DNA from: Ochrobactrum vermis
Lineage (GTDB): Bacteria > Pseudomonadota > Alphaproteobacteria > Rhizobiales > Rhizobiaceae
Direction of reading: 5' to 3'
Length of the DNA stretch: 64,000 bases
Assembly (NCBI RefSeq): GCF_002975205.1
Contig: NZ_PCOC01000002.1
Location: forward strand, 1,739,501 to 1,803,500
This document shows positions 27,994 through 39,615 of this stretch, piece by piece. The position numbers and the translations under genes were made by a program. The notes below the pieces were generated by a model that did not search any database, had not been told where the DNA came from, and worked only from the letters and a program-made list of their open reading frames with translations. How positions within the stretch are numbered: the first letter of the stretch is position 1; the number at the start of each line of letters is the position of its first letter.

Positions 27994-29493
27994 TTATTCA
28001 GCCGCCGTGGCCTCTTCATTGGTGGCAATCGTGTTGGCTTCGTAGCCATGCACTACCTTCAGCGCTTTGCGCACACCGGCTTCGTAGTCGGGATGGATCA
28101 GCTTGAAGTGACCGAGCTGACGCTCGACGATGAAGCCTGGCACCCCACCCATTGCCGCGGCAATGTTGGAGAACAAGCGCTGTTTCTGCCCGTCATCGAA
28201 CAGATTGAACAGAGCTCGCGGCTGCGAGTAGTCGTCGTTACCAACACGATGATCATAACGATCGGCATTGCCGGAAAGACGCAGCGGCGGTTCCTTGGCT
28301 GACGGCTGCTCGACCGGGCCGTTAAACGAATTCGGCTCGTAATAAGCATCCGGATTGCCGGTCTTGATGCCGCCATAGACATTCATCTGACCATCGCGGT
28401 GGTAGTGATGAACCGGACACTTCGGCTGATTGACCGGAATGCTCTCATAATGCGTGCCAAGACGGTGACGATGTGCATCCGCATAAGAGAAGACCCGCGC
28501 CTGCAGCATCTTGTCGGGCGAATAGCTGATGCCCGGTACAATATTCGACGGTGAGAAAGCTGCGTTCTCAATCTCGGTGAAGTAGTTTTCCGGATTGCGG
28601 TTCAGCTCCATGATGCCGATATCGATCGGCGGATAGTCAGCATGCGGCCAGACCTTGGTGAGATCGAACGGATTGTACGGCGTCCTGTCGGCATCAAGTT
28701 CCGGCATGATCTGGACCTGGACCTTCCACTTCGGGAAATCTCCCTTGTCGATGGAGGTAAACAGGTCTTCCTGTGTGGATTCACGCGTACGGCCAATCAC
28801 ATTCTCGGCTTCTGCATTGGTCCAGTGCTTATGACCTTGCATGGTCTTGAAATGAAACTTGACCCAATAGCGTTCACCCGCATCGTTCCAAAACGAATAA
28901 GTATGAGAACCGTATCCGTTGATATGGCGCACATCGGTCGGCAAGCCGCGATCCGACATCAGGATCGTCACCTGATGCAGACTTTCCGGCGAGAGCGACC
29001 AGAAATCCCACATGGCAGTCGCCGAACGCAGGTTCGTCTTGGGATGGCGCTTCTGGGTGTGAATGAAATCCGGGAACTTGACCGGATCGCGCACGAAGAA
29101 CACAGGGGTATTGTTACCGACCAGATCCCAATTGCCTTCCTCCGTATAAAACTTGAGGGCAAAGCCGCGCACATCACGCTCCGCATCAGCCGCACCCTGC
29201 TCACCGGCTACGGTCGAGAAGCGCGCCAGCATCGGCGTCTTGGCACCTGGCTGCAGAGCCTTGGCTTTGGTGTATTTCGAAATATCACCGGTAATGGTCA
29301 GCGTACCATGAGCACCCCAACCCTTGGCGTGGACAGCACGCTCTGGAATGCGCTCGCGGTTCTGATGGCTCAGTTTTTCAATGAGCTGATAATCCTGCAT
29401 CAAGAGAGGGCCGCGCTCGCCCGCACTCAGGGAATTCTGGTTGTCCGGTATCGGAGCGCCTGCACTCGTCGTCATTGTCGGGCGATCTGCCAT
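27994..29493 (-). CDS. katA: Monofunctional haem catalase
   Basis: 499 residues from ATG 29493, after AGGAGG. The catalytic His is in [15 protein letters not shown], the conserved Asn in [13 protein letters not shown], and the haem-ligand Tyr in [14 protein letters not shown]. It is a small-subunit (clade 3 type) catalase that breaks down hydrogen peroxide. No export signal is seen at the N-terminus. It is divergent from oxyR, its likely activator. Confidence 0.96.
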   Translation of the reverse strand: MADRPTMTTSAGAPIPDNQNSLSAGERGPLLMQDYQLIEKLSHQNRERIPERAVHAKGWGAHGTLTITGDISKYTKAKALQPGAKTPMLARFSTVAGEQGAADAERDVRGFALKFYTEEGNWDLVGNNTPVFFVRDPVKFPDFIHTQKRHPKTNLRSATAMWDFWSLSPESLHQVTILMSDRGLPTDVRHINGYGSHTYSFWNDAGERYWVKFHFKTMQGHKHWTNAEAENVIGRTRESTQEDLFTSIDKGDFPKWKVQVQIMPELDADRTPYNPFDLTKVWPHADYPPIDIGIMELNRNPENYFTEIENAAFSPSNIVPGISYSPDKMLQARVFSYADAHRHRLGTHYESIPVNQPKCPVHHYHRDGQMNVYGGIKTGNPDAYYEPNSFNGPVEQPSAKEPPLRLSGNADRYDHRVGNDDYSQPRALFNLFDDGQKQRLFSNIAAAMGGVPGFIVERQLGHFKLIHPDYEAGVRKALKVVHGYEANTIATNEEATAAE

Positions 29494-29643
29494 GGGAATT
29501 CCCTCCTGAAAAATCAATATTGGAATGCGACTAGCCTTGCTGGAAGCATGACACAGTTCGTCCGCGTCATGCCGTGGCTAGGTAACGGCCTCAGATTAGA
29601 CCCATTCCAATCATAATCTCCAATTGCTTTTCCGATTATTTTC

Positions 29644-29660
29644 GATAAGTTTTTCCTATC
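29644..29660. promoter_or_regulatory. Candidate OxyR binding site in the katA-oxyR gap
   Basis: GATAAGTTTTTCCTATC ends at the base before the oxyR start codon. Its complement reads ATAGG-AAAAA-CTTAT, close to the OxyR/LysR pattern ATAG-N7-CTAT. The position suits autorepression of oxyR; activation of katA would need contacts further into the 167-bp gap. Confidence 0.5.
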
Positions 29661-30590
29661 ATGTTCACTGTACGTCAAATGCGCTATTTCGAAGCGCTTG
29701 CCACCACGCTGCATTTCCGCAAAGCCGCGCAACTGGCACACGTCTCCCAACCCGCGCTATCGGCCCAGATCGCGGAAATGGAAGCCCTTGCAGGCGCGCC
29801 GCTCTTTGAGCGCTCTCACCGGCAGGTCATAATGACAGAGCTTGGCAAGCAACTTTATCCGGGTATCCAGACAGTCTTGCGCGAACTTCACGCACTTGAA
29901 GAAATAGCCGCGCAAAGCCGGGGGTTGCTGCAAACGAGGCTACGGCTAGGCATCATTCCTACCGTCGCACCTTATCTGGTTCCCGTTCTCATTCCCCTTT
30001 TGCGCGAACGGCATCCGTCGTTCCGCCTTCAATTGCGGGAAAGCGTAACCGCGAAACTTCTCGATGAACTACATGCGGGTGAAATCGATGCGATAGTGGC
30101 CGCTTTACCAATTGACGACGAACGGCTTGCGCAAAGAAAACTGTTTGATGACCATTTTCTGATCGCGACCTCCACCGATGATCGAACCGTTCTGGCTTCG
30201 CCCATGACACAGGACAACGTCGCTCTCGATCGTTTGCTCCTGTTGGAAGAAGGACATTGCATGAGGGAGCAGGCATTGGCCGTCTGTTCTCTGCCTTCGC
30301 AACGCCAACTTGTAAAGTACGGTGCCACCAGCATGACCACCCTTTTACAAATGGTAAGCCATGGCATGGGACTGACATTGATTCCAGAGATAGCAGTGCG
30401 TGCCGAAACTCGTGGCAATCATATGCGCATCGTCCCTTTTGATGGCGAACAGCCAAAACGAGAGATTGCGCTTTTCTGGCGTCGACAGAGTATGCGCCGC
30501 AAGGATTTTCAGGCGCTTGGCGATTGCGTCGTGGAAAGCGCCACCAAGCTCCTTATCAATCCAAAAGAACTAGAAATTCTCACAAAATGA
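29661..30590 (+). CDS. oxyR: Hydrogen-peroxide sensor and transcriptional activator OxyR
   Basis: 309 residues, LysR family. The helix-turn-helix reads AAQLAHVSQPALSAQIAEME. The redox switch is clearly kept: Cys200 and Cys209 in EEGHCMREQALAVC, with the same nine-residue separation as Cys199/Cys208 of E. coli OxyR. Divergent katA is the obvious target. A 12-bp stem terminator follows. Confidence 0.95.
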   Translation: MFTVRQMRYFEALATTLHFRKAAQLAHVSQPALSAQIAEMEALAGAPLFERSHRQVIMTELGKQLYPGIQTVLRELHALEEIAAQSRGLLQTRLRLGIIPTVAPYLVPVLIPLLRERHPSFRLQLRESVTAKLLDELHAGEIDAIVAALPIDDERLAQRKLFDDHFLIATSTDDRTVLASPMTQDNVALDRLLLLEEGHCMREQALAVCSLPSQRQLVKYGATSMTTLLQMVSHGMGLTLIPEIAVRAETRGNHMRIVPFDGEQPKREIALFWRRQSMRRKDFQALGDCVVESATKLLINPKELEILTK

Positions 30591-30615
30591 AAGGGCGGCT
30601 TTAAGCCGCCCTTTC
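30589..30615. terminator. Terminator between oxyR and guaB
   Basis: GAAAGGGCGGCT-TTA-AGCCGCCCTTTC is a 12-bp perfect stem with a 3-base loop, starting inside the oxyR stop codon and lying 22 bp from the guaB stop. The T tract is short; the stem is strong and probably serves both convergent genes. Confidence 0.75.
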
Positions 30616-30637
30616 ATGAATGCACTGAAACCAGACC

Positions 30638-32212
<1,575 letters not shown>

Positions 32213-32356
32213 CTAGGTTGAATTGGCACCGGCTGGTAACACGGTTATGACCAAATGGAAAGCCTTTTACTGACAAGTTTCAGTTACCGATAAGGATTTG
32301 CGTGGTAAATCTCCGCGCATATCGAATTCGGGCAGCAACAGGTTTGCAGGGGCAAA

Positions 32357-33703
32357 GTGAGAAAATCCTATAAACGCGTTCCGCTTATCCGCCGGTCAAG
32401 AGCCATGTGGATGTCCCCACATGTCTGGAAACCACGGCTGGTCTTCTGGTGCGGCGCATTGGCCATAGGCCTTATCAGCGTCGGCTTTGCCGAAGCTGCT
32501 GACATTGCACAAGATTGGTTCAAGACCCTTACGAGCGGAAGTGGCTGGCGCACGTGGCTTCCCCTGCTTATCACCCCTCTGGGGTTTATGGCCTGTTCCT
32601 GGATTGCTCTCTCCTGGTTTCCGAATTCCGGCGGAAGCGGCATCCCGCAGGCAATCGCCGCGCGTCACTTGCAAGATCATGAAGATCGATCCCTACTGCT
32701 TTCGATCCGAACAGCCGTCGGTAAAATCGTGCTTACTCTGGTAGGGCTTTTCAGTGGCGCATCCATCGGGCGTGAAGGCCCTACCGTGCAGATCGGTGCG
32801 TCCATCATGATGCAGTCGGCGCGTTTCGGCGGCATGGAACAAGCACGTGGCCTCATTCTCGCCGGCTCGGCGGCAGGTATTGCGGCTGCTTTCAACACAC
32901 CTTTAGCGGGTGTCGTCTTTGCCATCGAGGAAATGGGGCGTGCCTATGCTGCCCGAACCAATGGGCTTGTATTATCCGCCGTCATTCTCGCCGGCCTTGC
33001 TTCGCTTGGTCTCGTCGGCAACTATAATTATTTTGGCCTAACCACCGTTACGGCCTCGACTGGCAAGGACTGGATTCTGGTGATCGCCTGTGGGGTAATC
33101 GGCGGAGCACTCGGAGCCGCTTTCAGCGCACTCGCGCTTGAACTGGGGCGTCGTGTGAGACGCCGCATTCAAAAAGCCCCTCTCCGCAATGCAGTATTTT
33201 TCGCGGGGATCTGCGGCCTTCTGGTAGCAATCATCGGGATTGCCTCCGGCGGATCTACCTTCGGCGCAGGCTACGATCAGGCTCGAAGCGCAGTTGAAGG
33301 GCTAGCCCTTCCACCTCTCTACTTCGTAGGAAAATTTCTCGCCGGGCTACTTTCTATGATATCGGGGATACCAGGTGGCATTTTCGCGCCGTCGCTCTCG
33401 GTCGGCGCAGGTCTTGGCAGCACAATCGGTCTTGTTCTTGGAACCAGTGCCAGCCTGGCGGCCGTGCTCGGAATGGCTGGCTATTTTGCTGGTGTCGTGC
33501 AGGCGCCCATGACTGCTTTTGTCATCATTCTGGAAATGACGGGTAATCATAACAACGTCATCCCCCTCATGTGTGCATCAATGCTGGGTTATGGCACCGC
33601 ACGGCTTATCTCAAATGAACCGCTCTATCACGCCCTCTCGCGTGATTATGTGGCTGACGTACTGCGCCAGCGCCGAGCACGCGAAAAGAATACGCTCTCT
33701 TAA
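32357..33703 (+). CDS. ClC-family chloride channel/antiporter
   Basis: 448 residues starting at GTG 32357 (AGGGG upstream; ATG 32405 is an alternative). The ion-path motifs are all present: GGSGIPQ, SIGREGPTVQIGA with the gating Glu, and ISGIPGGIFAPSLSVGA. VFAIEEM carries the glutamates that in E. coli ClC shuttle protons, so an H+/Cl- antiporter is more likely than a channel. No C-terminal CBS domains. No operon partner; guaB is divergent. Confidence 0.9.
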   Translation: MRKSYKRVPLIRRSRAMWMSPHVWKPRLVFWCGALAIGLISVGFAEAADIAQDWFKTLTSGSGWRTWLPLLITPLGFMACSWIALSWFPNSGGSGIPQAIAARHLQDHEDRSLLLSIRTAVGKIVLTLVGLFSGASIGREGPTVQIGASIMMQSARFGGMEQARGLILAGSAAGIAAAFNTPLAGVVFAIEEMGRAYAARTNGLVLSAVILAGLASLGLVGNYNYFGLTTVTASTGKDWILVIACGVIGGALGAAFSALALELGRRVRRRIQKAPLRNAVFFAGICGLLVAIIGIASGGSTFGAGYDQARSAVEGLALPPLYFVGKFLAGLLSMISGIPGGIFAPSLSVGAGLGSTIGLVLGTSASLAAVLGMAGYFAGVVQAPMTAFVIILEMTGNHNNVIPLMCASMLGYGTARLISNEPLYHALSRDYVADVLRQRRAREKNTLS

Positions 33704-33730
33704 CAGAAAAAATGGAGGAGAAAACTGTTC

Positions 33731-34822
33731 ATGGATCGCAGAACATTTGCCAAGTCGCTTGCAGGAGTTGGAGCAATGCCCTTTGTCATCAATGCCGCGT
33801 CAGCAGCTACCAAGGGAGGAGCGAGCATGTTGGAACTTATGGGTGGGAGCATCACGGACGTGCCCGGAATCAAACTGGGGCACCATACGCTGACAAAACG
33901 CCCGACCGGCTGCACCGTTCTTCTTTGCGAGGAAAGCGCTTCTGCGGGCGTCGATGTGCGCGGCTCTGCGCCTGGTACACGCGAAACAGACCTGCTCGAT
34001 CCGATCAACTATGTCCAACAGGTTCAGGCTATCCTGCTTTCCGGTGGCAGCGCCTACGGTCTGGCCGCTGCGACCGGTGTCATGCGTTATCTTGAAGAAA
34101 GCAATCTCGGTTTCAAGATCGGTAAAGGCGTTGTTCCAATTGTACCGGCTGCAATTCTGATGGACCTCGGCGTTGGCGATTTTTCTGTGCGCCCCGATGA
34201 GGAGGCTGGTTATCTGGCATGCAAAGCCGCCAAGGCAGAAGCCTCCGGGGAAGGTAATATCGGCGCAGGCGCAGGTGCGACGGTCGGCAAGATGTTCGGA
34301 ATGGACTACGCCATGAAGGGCGGGCTTGGCACAGCCAGTTATAAGGTGCCAGGAACTGAAGTCGTGGTGGGCGCCATTGTTGCCGTCAATGCCGTTGGGG
34401 ATGTCTACGCGCCGAACTCGCGCCAGATCCTGGCGGGTGCTCGGGCAGAAGACGGCAAGGGCTTCCGTGATACAATGTCTGCTATTATGCAGGGGCATGG
34501 CGTGGTCAAGTCCGGCGGCGCCAACACAACGATCGGCGCAATAGCGACCAATGTTCCCTTCGACAAAGCCCAGCTCAAAAAGATCGCTGGTATGGCACAT
34601 GACGGCTTTGCGCGCACGATCAACCCAATCCACACAATGTGGGACGGCGACACGATATTTGCACTTTCGACTGGCAAGGCGAAGAGTGTGGAAGCCGATG
34701 TGACGGCAATTGGAGCGATTGCCGCGACTGTTATGGCAGAAGCTGTGGCACGCGCAGTTATCAATGCAGACAGCCTTCAAGATCTGAATTTGCCCGCATA
34801 TAAGGATTATGCCTCGCAATAA
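33731..34822 (+). CDS. P1-family (DmpA-type) peptidase with a Tat-like signal
   Basis: 363 residues. DRRTFAKSLAGVGAMPFVIN followed by AASA looks like a short twin-arginine signal. The mature part is a DmpA/P1 (MEROPS S58-type) N-terminal nucleophile hydrolase: ITDVPGIKLGHHT, ILLSGGSAYGLAAATGVMRY, GAGAGATVGKM, and the self-cleavage region SGGANTTIGAIATN, where the Thr after Asn would become the nucleophile. Related enzymes are D-aminopeptidases and 6-aminohexanoate oligomer hydrolases. Export of such an enzyme is less usual; the substrate is not evident. Confidence 0.85.
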   Translation: MDRRTFAKSLAGVGAMPFVINAASAATKGGASMLELMGGSITDVPGIKLGHHTLTKRPTGCTVLLCEESASAGVDVRGSAPGTRETDLLDPINYVQQVQAILLSGGSAYGLAAATGVMRYLEESNLGFKIGKGVVPIVPAAILMDLGVGDFSVRPDEEAGYLACKAAKAEASGEGNIGAGAGATVGKMFGMDYAMKGGLGTASYKVPGTEVVVGAIVAVNAVGDVYAPNSRQILAGARAEDGKGFRDTMSAIMQGHGVVKSGGANTTIGAIATNVPFDKAQLKKIAGMAHDGFARTINPIHTMWDGDTIFALSTGKAKSVEADVTAIGAIAATVMAEAVARAVINADSLQDLNLPAYKDYASQ

Positions 34823-34941
34823 GGTGATTATCTGCTGACAGTATCCTGTACTTCGGCGGTGCCGGGGAATGCACATGTCGCAGTCTGATCGGGCTATAGA
34901 AGCATGTTCTTTACAGAAGCGAATCCTTCTATAGTCCGTCT

Positions 34942-36822
34942 ATGCCAATTCGACACTTAAGCGAAACCATCATCAACCAGATCGCGGCGGGCGAAGTCAT
35001 CGAACGCCCCGCCAGCGTTATCAAGGAACTTGTCGAGAATGCTATCGACGCTGGCGCGACCCGCATTGAGGTCGTGACGGGCGGCGGCGGCAAGACATTG
35101 TTGCGCGTGACTGATAATGGTTCGGGAATTCCAGTCGATGAGCTTCCACTGGCCGTTTCCCGTCATTGCACATCCAAACTGTCCGATGATGTGCACGACA
35201 TTCGTGCACTGGGATTTCGTGGGGAAGCCCTGCCGTCTATTGGCTCGGTCGCAAAACTGACTCTCAAATCGCGTCCGCAGGATGCCGATTCCGGCTTCGA
35301 AGTTTCGGTTTCCGGCGGGCATCTCGATGGTCCCCGCCCCGCCGCGTTAAATCGCGGCACAATTGCCGAGGTGCGCGATCTTTTTTATGCGACGCCTGCC
35401 CGGCTCAAATTCATGAAAACGGATCGTGCCGAAGCTTCCGCCATAACCGATGTCGTCAAGCGCATTGCGATTGCCTTTCCGCACGTCCGCTTTTCACTCG
35501 CGGGCACCGACAGAACGCCGCTGGAACTTGCGGCTACCGGCATCGGCACTGAGGCAATACTCGAGCGCATCAACCAGATACTCGGAAAAGATTTCGGCGA
35601 AAACGCCCTTGCCATCGATGCCGAGCGCGACGGTGTGCGTTTGGCCGGTTTTGTCGGCATACCCTCCCATAATCGCGGCAACGCCCTGCATCAGTTTGCC
35701 TATGTGAATGGTCGCCCAGTGCGTGACAAGCAGCTTTTCGGTGCGCTGCGCGGAGCCTATGCTGATGTCATGGCGCGCGACCGCCATCCGGTTGCCGTAT
35801 TGTTTCTGACACTGGATCCGGCCTTGGTCGACGTCAACGTGCACCCTGCCAAAGCGGATGTGCGATTCCGCGACCCAGGTCTTGTACGCGGATTGATCGT
35901 CGGCGCAATCAAACAGGCACTGGCACAATCCGGCATCCGGCCTGCGACCAGCGGCGCCGATGCCATGTTGCAAGCCTTCCGCGCTGAAGGGTTCCAGCCG
36001 TCTTCGCCATCATTCACATCCCGTCCAACATCCACAGGTTATGCTTCTGGCGGCTGGCGTCCTGCACCTTCTGCACCAAGAAGCGAATGGTCTCCGCAGA
36101 CTGCACATCCAGCTCATCGGCCACTCGACTTCGCAGCATCGCCATCTTTCCACGAAAGTGAGCAGGCGAGTCTTGCTGCTGTTATTGTTCCGACGGCTGA
36201 TGCTCGGGCGACGCTAGATGACACACCGGTAGAACTACAGCGGAAGCCGCTTGGGGCTGCCCGTGCCCAAATCCATGCGAACTATATAGTGTCTCAGACG
36301 GAAGACAGCCTCGTCATTGTGGACCAGCATGCCGCTCACGAGCGCCTTGTCTACGAAGCGCTGAAAAACGCCCTGCATTCCGCCCCTATACCGGGACAAA
36401 TGCTGCTTATTCCTGAAATCGTGGATCTGCCGGAAGAAGACGCCGAACGTCTTGCGGTCCACGCAGAAACACTTGCGCGCTTCGGCCTTGGCATTGAGCA
36501 ATTTGGGCCAGGTGCTATTGCTGTGCGTGAAACGCCTGCAATGCTGGGAGCAATGAACGTGCAGCAGCTAATCCGCGATCTATCGGATGAGATCGCGGAA
36601 CACGATACCTCTGAGGGGTTGAAAGCAATGCTGAACCATGTCGCCGCAACTATGGCCTGTCACGGTTCAGTACGTTCTGGGCGACGGTTGAAGCCTGAAG
36701 AAATGAATGCGCTTCTGCGCGAAATGGAAGCCACCCCCGGTTCAGGCACCTGCAACCACGGCCGCCCGACCTATATCGAACTGAAGCTGACAGATATCGA
36801 ACGGCTTTTTGGCAGGCGCTGA
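34942..36822 (+). CDS. mutL: DNA mismatch repair protein MutL (endonuclease type)
   Basis: 626 residues. The N-terminal GHKL ATPase has [14 protein letters not shown] and [17 protein letters not shown] Pro/Ser-rich linker follows (about residues 350-440). The C-terminal domain carries the nicking motif DQHA-X2-E-X4-E exactly ([12 protein letters not shown], Asp461), plus ACHGS and CNHGRP. These residues mark MutL proteins that cut DNA themselves, as expected where MutH is absent. The start begins [20 protein letters not shown], as in the family. Confidence 0.96.
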   Translation: MPIRHLSETIINQIAAGEVIERPASVIKELVENAIDAGATRIEVVTGGGGKTLLRVTDNGSGIPVDELPLAVSRHCTSKLSDDVHDIRALGFRGEALPSIGSVAKLTLKSRPQDADSGFEVSVSGGHLDGPRPAALNRGTIAEVRDLFYATPARLKFMKTDRAEASAITDVVKRIAIAFPHVRFSLAGTDRTPLELAATGIGTEAILERINQILGKDFGENALAIDAERDGVRLAGFVGIPSHNRGNALHQFAYVNGRPVRDKQLFGALRGAYADVMARDRHPVAVLFLTLDPALVDVNVHPAKADVRFRDPGLVRGLIVGAIKQALAQSGIRPATSGADAMLQAFRAEGFQPSSPSFTSRPTSTGYASGGWRPAPSAPRSEWSPQTAHPAHRPLDFAASPSFHESEQASLAAVIVPTADARATLDDTPVELQRKPLGAARAQIHANYIVSQTEDSLVIVDQHAAHERLVYEALKNALHSAPIPGQMLLIPEIVDLPEEDAERLAVHAETLARFGLGIEQFGPGAIAVRETPAMLGAMNVQQLIRDLSDEIAEHDTSEGLKAMLNHVAATMACHGSVRSGRRLKPEEMNALLREMEATPGSGTCNHGRPTYIELKLTDIERLFGRR

Positions 36823-36905
36823 TAGAATTACGACGAACCGGGATGCGGTACTGCTGGACGCAGTGCCCGGTGCTTGCTAGAGTCGACTGCAAAGGTTTTA
36901 GACAC

Positions 36906-37142
36906 ATGAATAAATTTGAATCGCCCCGTTCCTCCGAAGCTGTTCTGCGCTATCTCGACGGCGATTATGAAATCGTCAGACACGGAGCTTATGTCGCGTG
37001 CGCCGTGACCGGTGCCCATATTCCGCTCGATGAGCTGAAATATTGGAGCGTTTCGCGGCAGGAACCCTACGCAACCGGCTTGATTTCGTTTGAGCGTGAG
37101 TTGGAAGTCAACCCAGAACTGCGTAGCCGCAAGAAGGCTTAG
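36906..37142 (+). CDS. DUF2093 small protein
   Basis: 78 residues from ATG 36906. YLDGDYEIVRHGAYVACAVT and IPLDELKYWSVSRQEPYA match the DUF2093 family of alphaproteobacteria, short soluble proteins of unknown function. The TAG stop lies in the CTTAG end of the repeat that follows. It may be co-transcribed with mutL, 83 bp upstream. Confidence 0.78.
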   Translation: MNKFESPRSSEAVLRYLDGDYEIVRHGAYVACAVTGAHIPLDELKYWSVSRQEPYATGLISFERELEVNPELRSRKKA

Positions 37143-37245
37143 AGCCCGTTTCGATCTGATTGAATCAAATCGGCGCTTTAACTGGTTGTTTTGACGCGCA
37201 ACTCGTTCCGAAAACCGTTTTTACACTTTTCGGGATGCGCTCTAA
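37138..37245 (-). repeat. Intergenic ~105-bp repeat, copy 2 (Brucella-type short repeat)
   Basis: The plus strand runs from CTTAGAGCCCG to GATGCGCTCTAA, so the ends are inverted (AGAGC/GCTCT). It fills almost the whole gap between DUF2093 and lpxK. It is related to copy 1 at 26480-26585 in the opposite orientation. The 103-bp core (37141-37243) matches the size of Bru-RS elements as I recall them. It could fold into a long hairpin and act as a terminator between the convergent genes. Confidence 0.68.
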
Positions 37246-37246
37246 A

Positions 37247-38272
37247 TTAACTCGTAACACGGTTTTTGAAGCGCTCGATGACCGTATCCAGAATGCGGTC
37301 AAGTGCGTCGTTACGGGCAAATTTGAGATCGACGTCAAGAACGGCTAGCTTCGCCAGAAACCCGGCAGGAATTCCGATCATCGTGGCCAGACGCACCAGA
37401 TCCTTCGCCGTGGTGATCAACCCCAATCCTTGACGACGAGCCGTGTCTATCAAATTGCGAATGTCGTCCGGTTCAAAACTGTGATGATCCGGGAACGAGC
37501 GCGTTTCCACAATCTCACCACCTGCTTCGGCAACACTTGCATAGAATTTTTCAGGATTACCGATTCCCGCAAACGCAAGCCAGCGATTACCCGCTACTGG
37601 CGTGGTCGAAGACGGTTCTAGCCAGGCTTCATATATTGGTCTACCAGCTCGTGCCGCCTGCCGGATTACAAAATCAGCACCATCGCCCTTGCCGATACGC
37701 AGCAAAGCATCAGTTTTACGTAGCTGATCTATCAACGGAGCCCGCAATGGCCCTGCCGGTATGACTCTACCGTTGCCAATGCCGCGCATCGCATCCACCA
37801 CCAGCAGCGAAAAATCGGCAAAAAGCCGTGCACTTTGAAAGCCGTCATCCATGATGATGAAGTCGCAACCGAGCGTCTCCAAATGTAGAGCCGCCTTCAG
37901 CCGATCAGGACAGAGAGCTACCGAAGCATGTCGCGCGAGCAGAAGGGGTTCATCCCCAACATAGCGAGCGCTGTCATGTGATGCATCAACGACATGCAAT
38001 CCTTTATAGGCACCGCCATATCCGCGCGAGACAATTCCGGGCTTCAATCCCCGTGTTTTTGCACCTTTCGCGAAGGCGATGGCAGTCGGCGTTTTTCCCG
38101 CTCCGCCTACGGTAAAATTGCCAACGCAGAGGACGGGAAGAGAAACCTTTGGCGGCTCCGCTCTCAAAAGCCGACGCCCTGCCACTGCTCCGTAGAGCCA
38201 GGCAGCAGGTGCCAGAGACAAAGCGCGCCAATCAGGTTTTTCCCACCAGAATGGCGGCGCCTCACTCACCAT
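37247..38272 (-). CDS. lpxK: Tetraacyldisaccharide 4'-kinase
   Basis: 341 residues. A membrane-near N-terminus (SLAPAAWLYGAVAGRRLL) precedes the P-loop GNFTVGGAGKTPTAIAFA; IVSRGYGG, IIMDDGFQSARL (Walker B-like) and FAGIGNPEKFYA are LpxK hallmarks. It phosphorylates the lipid A precursor at the 4' position on the inner membrane face. It follows waaA by two bases, forming an LPS-core operon. Confidence 0.93.
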   Translation of the reverse strand: MVSEAPPFWWEKPDWRALSLAPAAWLYGAVAGRRLLRAEPPKVSLPVLCVGNFTVGGAGKTPTAIAFAKGAKTRGLKPGIVSRGYGGAYKGLHVVDASHDSARYVGDEPLLLARHASVALCPDRLKAALHLETLGCDFIIMDDGFQSARLFADFSLLVVDAMRGIGNGRVIPAGPLRAPLIDQLRKTDALLRIGKGDGADFVIRQAARAGRPIYEAWLEPSSTTPVAGNRWLAFAGIGNPEKFYASVAEAGGEIVETRSFPDHHSFEPDDIRNLIDTARRQGLGLITTAKDLVRLATMIGIPAGFLAKLAVLDVDLKFARNDALDRILDTVIERFKNRVTS

Positions 38273-38274
38273 CG

Positions 38275-39615
38275 TCAGTGTCCGCCCGTCTGATACGCAG
38301 CCTCATTGCGGTTGCCGGGCAACTGTGCCTGCAGGATCAACGGCTGGATAAAGGGCTCCAGAGCTACAAGCGTGCGATCCAGCGCACCACGCATATCCCT
38401 GACCGTACTCACCCCGGCATTGATCATTGCACGGAGATGCTGGGGATTGTTGAACAGGAAATTGATCGCCCCTGCCAGCATGTTGCGATCCTTCACAATA
38501 CGCGCCCCACCATTTTTGATAAGACGCTGGAAGGACTCGCGGAAATTCTGGACGTTCCGTCCGGTTAACACCGCAGTCCCCATCATTGCCGGTTCCAGCG
38601 GATTATGGCCGCCTTCCTTGGTCAAGGAATTGCCAATAAATGCTATCTCAGTGAGCTGGAGGTAGAGCCCCATCTCCCCGATAGTATCTCCCAGAAGGAT
38701 ATCCGTGTCGGCTTCAATCGGTTCGGCAGCACTGCGACGCGCAACCTTGAGCCCTTTTTCAACCAGCATGGCCTCGATGGCTGGAGCACGGTCCGGGTGG
38801 CGTGGCACGATGATCGTGACAAGATGCGGATACCGGACTTTCAGCATCTGATGAACTTCCGCTGCAATCGCTTCTTCACCATCATGAGTAGAGATTGCAG
38901 CCCATGTGCGTCGTCCGGCAATCTGGCGCTGCAATGCGGCCAGCGCCTGCTGATCAGCTGGCGGAGGATTCGTATCTACCTTCAGATTTCCTGAAACGCT
39001 GACAGGCCGCGCTCCAAGCGCCCGAAAGCGATCCGCATCGAGTTCCGATTGTGCGACCACATAAGCGAAATTCTCGAAAAGAGCTTCGGCCAGTGCCGGT
39101 CTTTTTTGCCAGGCAGCGAATGAACGATCAGACATGCGCCCATTGACGAGAACCTGCGGCGTATGGCGACTGCCGAGCGAAAGTACTGTTGCAGGCCAGA
39201 CTTCTGACTCACAACCGATGGCAAGATCAGGTTTCCAATGGTTGAGAAACCTGTTCACGGCCGGTTGCAAATCCAGCGGGGCGTATTGGTGAATGACTTT
39301 GTTACCCAACTGGTCCGCGACAACTTTTGCCGATGTCACAGTACCTGTCGTCAGCACGACATGAATACCTGTCGTGGCAATGCGTTCAATCAGTGGTCTG
39401 ATCGCTACAGTTTCGCCAACACTTGCCGCGTGAGCCCAAATAACCGGTCCTTGTGGACGTGCGATGGAGGATTTGCCGTAGCGCTCACCGCGGCGCGTCC
39501 GTTCTTCCTTGCCGCGAGACGCACGATAGGCGATGTAGGGGCCTATGAAAGGATAGGCCGCAGAGCCGAGTGCGCGGTAGGCAGACAACATATTGCGCGC
39601 CCAACGTTCGCTCAT
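38275..39615 (-). CDS. waaA: 3-deoxy-D-manno-octulosonic acid (Kdo) transferase
   Basis: 446 residues, GT-B glycosyltransferase. RRGERYGKSSIARPQGPVIW and AHAASVGETVAIRPLI at the N-terminus (with the catalytic Glu), and GNSLTKEGGHNPLEPAMMGT in the C-terminal donor-binding domain, are typical of WaaA/KdtA. It adds Kdo to lipid IVA. Its ATG overlaps the stop of the DUF374 gene by 4 bp, and lpxK follows closely. Confidence 0.94.
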   Translation of the reverse strand: MSERWARNMLSAYRALGSAAYPFIGPYIAYRASRGKEERTRRGERYGKSSIARPQGPVIWAHAASVGETVAIRPLIERIATTGIHVVLTTGTVTSAKVVADQLGNKVIHQYAPLDLQPAVNRFLNHWKPDLAIGCESEVWPATVLSLGSRHTPQVLVNGRMSDRSFAAWQKRPALAEALFENFAYVVAQSELDADRFRALGARPVSVSGNLKVDTNPPPADQQALAALQRQIAGRRTWAAISTHDGEEAIAAEVHQMLKVRYPHLVTIIVPRHPDRAPAIEAMLVEKGLKVARRSAAEPIEADTDILLGDTIGEMGLYLQLTEIAFIGNSLTKEGGHNPLEPAMMGTAVLTGRNVQNFRESFQRLIKNGGARIVKDRNMLAGAINFLFNNPQHLRAMINAGVSTVRDMRGALDRTLVALEPFIQPLILQAQLPGNRNEAAYQTGGH

